From positions 1 to 6,373 of the forward strand of contig JAKOMT010000018.1 of the NCBI GenBank assembly GCA_022241475.1: a stretch of DNA of 6,373 nt. The letters run 5' to 3'. Source of the stretch: Microvirga sp. GTDB lineage: Bacteria; Pseudomonadota; Alphaproteobacteria; Rhizobiales; Beijerinckiaceae. Each line of letters starts with the position of its first letter. Within the stretch, counting starts at the first letter, position 1. Below are positions 1 to 4,989 of this stretch, piece after piece. Position numbers and translations under genes: made by a program. The notes beneath the pieces are model-generated. The model saw only the letters and a list, made by a program, of their open reading frames with translations, made no database searches and was not told the DNA's origin.

Positions 1-1
1 T

Positions 2-118
2 AGCTACGACATGAAGTACGCCACCTTTATCACCTTCCGTGAGGAACTGATGACGAACTATCGCGAGTATTGGGACCCGATGACATTCCTGAAGAACATG
101 GGTGACGCCCGTTTCTAA
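2..118 (+). CDS. NTF2/SnoaL-like protein, C-terminal part only (PhzA/B-like)
   Basis: This is the last 38 codons of a gene whose start lies before the window; the open frame runs from position 2 to a TAA at 116-118. The visible tail includes [19 protein letters not shown] and ends in GDARF. A strand rich in aromatic and charged residues followed by Y-R-E-Y-W-D-P is the usual end of small NTF2-fold proteins of the SnoaL/PhzA-PhzB type. These are cone-shaped alpha+beta proteins of roughly 130-160 residues that bind or isomerise small hydrophobic molecules. The family call is by pattern only and the substrate is unknown. The gene lies 82 bases upstream of the Cif-like hydrolase on the same strand, so the two may be co-transcribed. 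A second SnoaL-like gene is found further along the same cluster. Confidence 0.7.
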   Translation, partial: SYDMKYATFITFREELMTNYREYWDPMTFLKNMGDARF

Positions 119-186
119 TCAGATTGCTACTATTCGGGTCAGAACCAACAGATGTGATGTTCGGCCAAATTTATTTCATCTTCAAA

Positions 187-191
187 AAGGG
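187..191 (+). promoter_or_regulatory. Ribosome binding site of the Cif-like hydrolase
   Basis: AAGGG inside an A-rich run, 9 bases before the ATG at 201. It supports that ATG over the in-frame GTG at 102. The GTG would overlap the end of the preceding gene and would put 33 residues in front of an otherwise canonical signal peptide. Confidence 0.6.
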
Positions 192-200
192 ATATTGTCC

Positions 201-1181
201 ATGTTACCCCATTTGTTCAAGTCTATCGTATGCGCTCTAGCTCTAACCACGACAAGCGTTGGCGCATTAGCTTCAAGTTCTTCTACCGAACAGGTTCAGG
301 AAGCGCGGGAGGAATTCCCCGCCCCGGCCGGTTTCACCCCAGGTTTCCGTAGTGTAGATGGGGTGAACCTCCACTATGTGAAGGGCGGCAAGGGCAAGTT
401 GGTTCTTCTGGTCCACGGCTACGGCCAGACTTGGTACGAATGGCGCTACCTGATGCCAGAGCTAGCCAAAACGCACACGGTTGTTGCTGTTGACCTTCCC
501 GCTCTTGGCCAGTCGGGTAGCACGAAGTCCTATGCCGGCCAGGATGTCGCAGTGCTGCTTCACAAATTTGCAAAAAGCTTCAGCCCTGATGCACCCTTCG
601 ACCTCGTGGCACACGACATTGGAATCTGGAACACCTATCCCATGGTGGTCACAAACCAGGATGATGTCCGGCGGCTGGTCTACATGGAAGCGCCGATCCC
701 GGATGACGGCCTTTATGGATGGCCTGCCTTTACTGATAAAGGCGCATCCCTCGCCTGGCATTTCAGCTTCTTCAATCTCGCTGCTCCGCTTCCGGAGACG
801 ATGCTCGCAGGTAAGGAGCGGGTTTTCCTGGAGGACTTTATCCTCACACGCGCCGGCAACAAGGATGCATTCCCGCCTGATGTCCTAGACATGTACGCGA
901 AATCATGGGCCAAGCCGACAAGCTTGACTGCAAGCCTGGAATATTATCGCGCGCTGAATGAGACAGCGCGGCGCAATAAGCCCTTGGCCGATACAAAGCT
1001 TATCATGCCGGTGCTGGCCATCGGCGGAGGCAACAGTATGGGCGCGTATCAAGGCGAACAGCTGCGCAAGTACGCCGTCAACGTGCAGCCTGAGACCATT
1101 CAGGGATGCGGCCACTGGTTGCCAGAGGAATGTCCGACTCAGATCAACTCGCTGGTCGTTAACTTTCTCACCGCGAAATAA
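201..1181 (+). CDS. cif: Exported Cif-like alpha/beta-fold epoxide hydrolase
   Basis: A 326-residue alpha/beta hydrolase that should open epoxides to vicinal diols outside the cytoplasm. Residues 1-24 form a Sec signal peptide: basic n-region with K7, hydrophobic core, cleavage site A-L-A at 22-24. The mature part follows P. aeruginosa Cif (as I recall its sequence) block by block: [10 protein letters not shown] near 72-81, [15 protein letters not shown] near 136-150, VYMEAPIPD near 160-168, WHFSFF 186-191, EYYRALNE 247-254 and [10 protein letters not shown] 302-311. Inferred residues are nucleophile D139, charge-relay E163 and H305, ring-opening pair H187 and Y249, and a C303-C311 disulfide. 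Spacings from the nucleophile equal those in Cif (24 to Glu, 48 to His, 110 to Tyr). It is not a haloalkane dehalogenase: the Trp that follows the nucleophile and the Asn of the HGNP motif, which bind halide in LinB-type enzymes, are I140 and Y73 here. The substrate is unknown; whether it acts on host lipid epoxides like Cif cannot be told. No CifR-type repressor gene is visible. Confidence 0.92.
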   Translation: MLPHLFKSIVCALALTTTSVGALASSSSTEQVQEAREEFPAPAGFTPGFRSVDGVNLHYVKGGKGKLVLLVHGYGQTWYEWRYLMPELAKTHTVVAVDLPALGQSGSTKSYAGQDVAVLLHKFAKSFSPDAPFDLVAHDIGIWNTYPMVVTNQDDVRRLVYMEAPIPDDGLYGWPAFTDKGASLAWHFSFFNLAAPLPETMLAGKERVFLEDFILTRAGNKDAFPPDVLDMYAKSWAKPTSLTASLEYYRALNETARRNKPLADTKLIMPVLAIGGGNSMGAYQGEQLRKYAVNVQPETIQGCGHWLPEECPTQINSLVVNFLTAK

Positions 1182-1185
1182 GAGG

Positions 1186-1241
1186 CGCTGGTCGGCTCCG
1201 GGTAAATGCGGCGTCACGCATTTGGCCAGCGGCCCGGAGCC
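1186..1241 (+). other. Nested inverted repeat with a competing arm, between hydrolase and oxidoreductase genes
   Basis: GGCTCCGGG (1194-1202) pairs perfectly with CCCGGAGCC (1233-1241). Inside it AAATGCG (1204-1210) pairs perfectly with CGCATTT (1217-1223) around a 6-base loop. In addition CGCTGG (1186-1191) is complementary to CCAGCG (1226-1231), which lies in the bulge between the two stems, so this arm would form a pseudoknot or an alternative fold. No T-run follows, so it is not a classic intrinsic terminator. Plausible roles are a transcript-stabilising or processing hairpin after the hydrolase gene, a Rho-linked or attenuator-like element, or a protein-binding site; none is shown by sequence alone. 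Confidence 0.5.
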
Positions 1242-1276
1242 ACATTCAGCAGGTATTCTAACGATCAGGAGTTCTT

Positions 1277-2377
1277 ATGAGCAAGCAGCCTATCCGAGTG
1301 GGGTTCATCGGTCTTAACCCCGATAGCAAATGGGCCGCCACTGCCCACATCCCGGCATTGCGCTCCCTTGAAGGGGATTTCGAGATCGTCGGCGTCGCCA
1401 ATCGCACGTTGGAAAGCGCGCAACGCACCGCACGTGAACTCGACCTTCGGCTGGCTTTTGCAAGCCCTGCAGAGCTAATCGCCGGGCCTGACGTCGATCT
1501 CGTCGTCGTCACAGTCAAGGTGCCTCACCACTTCGACCTGGTATCCGCAGCGCTGAAGGCAGGAAAGCACGTTTACTGTGAATGGCCGCTCGGTAACGGA
1601 CTTGATGAAGCCCGTAAGCTGGCAGCTCTGGCGCGTGAAACTGGATCCGTGGCGGTGATTGGCACGCAAGGAAGCGCCGCAACCGGCGTCGAGACCGTGA
1701 AGGATCTGATTGCCGATGGTTACGTCGGAAAGGTTCTTTCTACCAGCATCATCGCCTCTGGCGGTAACTGGACCGGGCAAACCTCCGCTGATTCTTACTA
1801 TCTGTCAGACAGTGCGAATGGTGCCTCGATGCAGTCCATTGCTTTGGGACACACCCTTGTCGCCGTTCAACATGTTCTCGGTGGAATCGATGTCGTGGAT
1901 GCGACCTTCGCGCGCAACTTTGGTTCAGTGGAAATCATCGAAACGAACGAGGTGCTGCCCAAAGATGTGCCGGATCAAGTAATGGTGCAGGGCCGCATGA
2001 TGAGCGGTGCCGCCTTTTCGATCCACTATCGTGGAGGCGCCTCCCGCGGCACTAATTTTCTGTGGGAGATCAATGGCACCGAAGGAGACATCCAGGTCAC
2101 TGGCGACATGGGCTATCCTCAGATCGTCGAACTCACCATTTCGGGCGGCCGGCTGGAAGATCGCGCATTGGCACCGCTCGTTCCTATGTCCGACCGTGCA
2201 GGAGGCGAGGGCCTATCGCCAGCCGCTGAGGCAGTGGCGAAGATTTACCGGTGCACCGCTTCAGACATTCGCACCGGCAGTCGGACAGCGCCGACCTTCG
2301 ACGATGGATTGGCTCTGCACGAGTTGATCGCTCGCATCGAAGACTCAGCCTCCACCAAGCCCGACAGGACGGGCTAA
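1277..2377 (+). CDS. Gfo/Idh/MocA family oxidoreductase, Gal80-like
   Basis: A 366-residue cytoplasmic protein with an N-terminal Rossmann domain (about 5-125) and a C-terminal alpha/beta domain of the Gfo/Idh/MocA fold. The nucleotide-binding start is VGFIGLNPDSKWAATAHIPA, a loop longer than the usual GxGxxG and typical of the Gal80-like subgroup. Residues 95-106 contain AGKHVYCEWPLG, where family members normally have E-K-P. Here Lys is replaced by W103, as in Gal80-type members, so ordinary dehydrogenase chemistry using that Lys is not assured. H192 in LGHTLV occupies the place of the family's second conserved histidine, but the usual Asp four residues later is absent. Family members oxidise or reduce sugars, cyclitols or related ketones and alcohols with NAD(P); Gal80 itself is a regulator that binds NADP. 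AGGAG at 1267-1271, 5 bases before the ATG, fixes the start. It lies 95 bases after the Cif-like gene, across a nested hairpin. The last ten or so residues look disordered. Confidence 0.85.
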   Translation: MSKQPIRVGFIGLNPDSKWAATAHIPALRSLEGDFEIVGVANRTLESAQRTARELDLRLAFASPAELIAGPDVDLVVVTVKVPHHFDLVSAALKAGKHVYCEWPLGNGLDEARKLAALARETGSVAVIGTQGSAATGVETVKDLIADGYVGKVLSTSIIASGGNWTGQTSADSYYLSDSANGASMQSIALGHTLVAVQHVLGGIDVVDATFARNFGSVEIIETNEVLPKDVPDQVMVQGRMMSGAAFSIHYRGGASRGTNFLWEINGTEGDIQVTGDMGYPQIVELTISGGRLEDRALAPLVPMSDRAGGEGLSPAAEAVAKIYRCTASDIRTGSRTAPTFDDGLALHELIARIEDSASTKPDRTG

Positions 2378-2516
2378 CAGACAATCGAATGCGCCTCGGT
2401 CAAAATTGGGTTCTTTTATGTCCAAGGCGGCAAGAGCGGATGGAAGAGACCCACCAATATTTCGGCGCAAGGGCGTTCTGACGGCCAGCGATTGCTCCGG
2501 CGCCAGGGAAAAAATG

Positions 2517-2522
2517 AAAGGA
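2517..2522 (+). promoter_or_regulatory. Ribosome binding site of the exported SnoaL-like gene
   Basis: AAAGGA, 7 bases before ATG 2530 and only 4 bases before the adjacent in-frame GTG at 2527. Spacing favours the ATG. An internal ATG at 2650, which would give a protein without the export signal, has no comparable site in front of it. Confidence 0.55.
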
Positions 2523-2529
2523 CCAAGTG

Positions 2530-3042
2530 ATGACCGATTTTACCTCGAGGCGAGCTATCGTCGCAGGATTAGGCCTTGGAGTCACAGCAATGTCTACAAG
2601 TGGCGCACTCGCTCTAGCAGGGCCAGTTGGAAAAAAACGCGGTGGTCAAATGACAGAGAAAGATATTCGCGAATTATTTGATCGCTACATCGCTGCACTC
2701 AATGCGCATCAAATGGAACGGATGACAGAGTTTGTTCATGACACCGTCGTGCAAAACCTAAAGCTAGTAACGCGGGCAGATGTTATCGCCGACTTGAAGG
2801 GGCATATCGAAGCCGTTCCTGATTTCAGATGGCGCGTCAGGGATGTGGTCGTAGAGGGCGACACTATTGCAGCGCGCTTGTTCAACATCGGAACACCGAT
2901 GAAGTCGTGGCTGGGAATCGAACCAACCGGAAGGACGGTAGAAACCCTTGAGTTTGCCTTTCACAAGGCGCGAGACGGTAAGTTCTACGAGATGAACTAC
3001 GCCATGGACGTCGTCGGCCTGCAGAAGCAGCTCGGGCTCTGA
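2530..3042 (+). CDS. Exported SnoaL-like protein, ester cyclase type, with twin-arginine-like signal
   Basis: A 170-residue protein. Residues 1-30 look like an export signal: S6-R7-R8 followed by a small-residue hydrophobic stretch (AIVAGLGLGVTAM) and an A-L-A cleavage site near 28-30, which fits Tat loosely (S-R-R-A-I-V). Residues 41-170 are one SnoaL-like NTF2-fold domain. The helix EKDIRELFDRYIAALNAH is followed by AVPDFRWRVRDVVVEGDTIA, then GIEPTGRTVETLEFAF, then a closing strand with DGKFYEMNYAMD and QKQLG. The PDxRW, EGD, G(I/M)xPTGR, DGK and QLG elements are the recurring landmarks of 'ester cyclase' proteins related to polyketide cyclase SnoaL. Most bacterial members have no known substrate and many are cytoplasmic, so the export signal is unusual. 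Export could place it in the same compartment as the Cif-like hydrolase. The GTG at 2527 would add one residue. Upstream bases 2378-2529 show no gene or clear terminator. Confidence 0.82.
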   Translation: MTDFTSRRAIVAGLGLGVTAMSTSGALALAGPVGKKRGGQMTEKDIRELFDRYIAALNAHQMERMTEFVHDTVVQNLKLVTRADVIADLKGHIEAVPDFRWRVRDVVVEGDTIAARLFNIGTPMKSWLGIEPTGRTVETLEFAFHKARDGKFYEMNYAMDVVGLQKQLGL

Positions 3043-3145
3043 TCCCTCCAGGTCAGCACTCCGCGATAATCAACACCTTCATCCTCGATGGCGCGATGGC
3101 ATCGTTCGCAGAGGCGCGCTTGGCCAGCTGACTAAAGGAATTCAC

Positions 3146-4129
3146 ATGACCGCTAGCTCCGGAAATACGCCTTTTGGCGCAACATCCACCGCTGATGATG
3201 TACTTGCCGGCCGGGATCTAGCGGGTAAACGCTACCTTGTAACCGGTGCTTCCTCAGGCATCGGCCTTGAAACCGCGCGTGCCTTGGTCGCCCATGACGC
3301 GACCGTGGTCGGCTCGTCAACAAAGAGCCCGGTCAATGCCGAGCAGGCGACGCAAACCTTGCGCCACGCTGCCGAAAACGGCGGTGGACGATTCGAAACA
3401 ATCCAAATCGACCTGGGCTCGCTCGCTAGCATTCGCGAACAAAGCAAAGCGCTGCTCGCACACGGCGAACGCTTCGATGCAATAATCGCCAATGCCGGGG
3501 TAATGGGACCGCCGCTCGGACGAACCGTCGACGGTTTCGAGCTTCAGTTCGGAATTAACTTCCTTGGCCATTTTGCGCTCATGTTGATGCTTGAGCCGCT
3601 CATTGCTGATGGCGGGCGGATCGTCATCCTTTCCTCACAGGCACATCGAGTATCGGACATTGATCTCGATGATCTCAATTTTGATCATCAGGCCTACGAT
3701 CCCTTTATCTCTTATGGGCGATCCAAGACCGCCGATACTCTGCTGGCGGTCGAACTCGACCGACGTCTGCGGCATCGCGGCATCGGTGCCGCCTCAGTTA
3801 TGCCTGGAAATAGCATAACCAATCTACCTCGGTATTTCTCGCAAGAGCGGCTTGAAAGTCTCTTCGAAACCGTTGCGAAGTCGCGGGAGGCCGCAGGACT
3901 CTCCCCGGCTAAGTTGAAGGAAATCCCGCAGGCTGCAGAGACCTCAGTGTGGGCGGCGGTGGTTGCCGACAATGAAGCGATCAGAGGCAAATATCTTGAG
4001 GATTGCGCCGCCGCACCCATCAACGACAGCGACAATCCCTTCGCCGATGGCGTCCGGTCCTACGCGCTTGATCCAGAGCGCGCCGCAGCCTTGTGCGAGA
4101 AGAGTGAGCGATTGCTTGCCACTATCTAA
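3146..4129 (+). CDS. Short-chain dehydrogenase/reductase, retinol-dehydrogenase-like
   Basis: A 327-residue NAD(P)-dependent oxidoreductase, probably cytoplasmic, that should interconvert an alcohol and a ketone or aldehyde. Visible motifs: cofactor loop TGASSGIG at 33-40, a D-L near 89-90 after the third strand, NAG at 116-118, N138 in FGINFLGHF, catalytic serine in LSSQAH (S163 or S164), and YGRSK at 190-194 giving Y190 and K194, followed by the PG turn at 220-221. The wide gap between the serine and the YxxxK, with LDDLNFD between, is typical of the retinol dehydrogenase/WWOX-like subgroup. The usual Arg that reads the NADP phosphate after strand two is absent (VVGSSTKSP), so cofactor preference is unclear. 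About 25 extra residues precede the Rossmann core. The C-terminal part beyond about 235 should form the substrate lid and holds a KYLEDC segment. AAAGGA at 3134-3139, 6 bases before the ATG, supports the start. It lies 103 bases after the SnoaL-like gene and 57 before the next. Confidence 0.92.
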   Translation: MTASSGNTPFGATSTADDVLAGRDLAGKRYLVTGASSGIGLETARALVAHDATVVGSSTKSPVNAEQATQTLRHAAENGGGRFETIQIDLGSLASIREQSKALLAHGERFDAIIANAGVMGPPLGRTVDGFELQFGINFLGHFALMLMLEPLIADGGRIVILSSQAHRVSDIDLDDLNFDHQAYDPFISYGRSKTADTLLAVELDRRLRHRGIGAASVMPGNSITNLPRYFSQERLESLFETVAKSREAAGLSPAKLKEIPQAAETSVWAAVVADNEAIRGKYLEDCAAAPINDSDNPFADGVRSYALDPERAAALCEKSERLLATI

Positions 4130-4186
4130 TTAGTAGCTGGGCGGCTCAGCGGTTCCGGTTGCTCCCTTACGAGAGAAGGACGTCTC

Positions 4187-4846
4187 ATGACCACTATTGG
4201 CATTATCGGTGCAGGCGAGGTTGGCATAGCCATTGCCAGAGCCGCGATCACCCACGGCTATTCGGTCGTACTATCAAATTCGCGCGGCCCTGACACCTTG
4301 ACCAAGCTAGTCGACAAACTCGGTCCCGCCGCGGAAGCGGCCACAGCCGAGCAGGCAGCACGAGCCGGCGACTTCGTTGTTATCGCCGTGCCCCTGAAGC
4401 TTGCCAATGACATGCCAACCGATGCGCTTGCGGGGAAAATCGTGATCGACACCAACAACTACATGATCTGGCGTGATGGTCATTTCCCAATGATCGATTC
4501 CGGCGAGAAGACCGTCTACGAACTGCGGCAGGAGCAACTGCCTATGTCCAAAGTTGTGCAGGGATTCACCCATATTCAGGCACCGCGCCTTGCATCCGCT
4601 GCCAGACCCCGCGGGGCCCCCGATCGGATCGCGGTACCGATCTCAAGCAATCATGCCGACGCCGTAGAGCTTGTCGCAGGACTGCTCGACACTTTCGGTT
4701 TCGACACAGTCGATAACAGTCCGCTAAATGAAGCTTGGCGAAGCGCTCCGGGTCAGCCGGCCTGGGCCGCATTAAACGAACAGACCAAGCCAGAACTCAT
4801 TGCTAACCTCGCCAAGGCTCAGTTGCGCGTTGCGCCTGCATCCTGA
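4187..4846 (+). CDS. NADP-binding oxidoreductase of the F420-dependent NADP reductase-like family
   Basis: A 219-residue single-domain protein, close to the usual length of this family (about 200-230). The start TIGIIGAGEVGIAIA gives the GAGxxG dinucleotide loop at 8-13. SNSRGP at 30-35 after strand two is the site that binds the 2'-phosphate of NADP. D88-T-N-N-Y follows strand four, and the C-terminal part has RPRGAPDRIAVPISS, GFDTVDNSPLNEAWR and PGQPAW, all landmarks of the family. Enzymes of this fold pass hydride between NADPH and coenzyme F420 in methanogens and actinobacteria. Proteobacterial homologues are common where F420 is not expected, so the true partner here is probably another small molecule. 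Where relatives often read VVKAFN, this one has VVQGFT (123-128), which would alter the nicotinamide or substrate side. AGAAGGA at 4174-4180, 6 bases before the ATG, fixes the start. It is the last rightward gene before the convergent receptor. Confidence 0.85.
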   Translation: MTTIGIIGAGEVGIAIARAAITHGYSVVLSNSRGPDTLTKLVDKLGPAAEAATAEQAARAGDFVVIAVPLKLANDMPTDALAGKIVIDTNNYMIWRDGHFPMIDSGEKTVYELRQEQLPMSKVVQGFTHIQAPRLASAARPRGAPDRIAVPISSNHADAVELVAGLLDTFGFDTVDNSPLNEAWRSAPGQPAWAALNEQTKPELIANLAKAQLRVAPAS

Positions 4847-4989
4847 CTGTTGAACTCGAGCCCTGAGGTAGCCTCGACTGTGAGGGCGGGTATCGGACTC
4901 AACAAACTGGCATGCTCCAAATTACAAGCTTCTGGTCATTAAATTGCAACCGATCCATTGTGACCGGCGAAGGCTAGTATCGCGCCCCA

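Noticed and set aside
124..152. Sigma-70-like promoter upstream of the hydrolase (TTGCTA at 124-129)
   Set aside because: No acceptable -10 hexamer lies at a 16-18 base spacing, so it is not supported.
102..200. In-frame GTG start at 102 giving a 33-residue longer hydrolase
   Set aside because: It overlaps the end of the preceding gene and would bury the Sec signal peptide. The ATG at 201 has an AAGGG site at a reasonable distance and begins the signal peptide directly.
2378..2529. Small gene in the 152-base gap, for example from ATG 2418
   Set aside because: The frame runs on into the SnoaL-like gene in the wrong phase, has no good ribosome site and matches no protein I recognise. The gap looks non-coding, with no clear promoter or hairpin.
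3048..3131. Possible remnant of another SDR C-terminus in the gap before the SDR gene (frame reading INTFILDGAMASFAEARLAS then TGA)
   Set aside because: The F-I-L-D-G-A-M resembles the V-D-G-G end of many SDRs, but only about 20 codons are suggestive and no upstream part of such a gene is seen. Chance is as likely; a translated search of this gap would decide.
4856..4877. TCGAG/CTCGA inverted repeat in the convergent gap as a bidirectional terminator
   Set aside because: Only 5 bp of stem with a poor interior and no T-run on either side; too weak to call.
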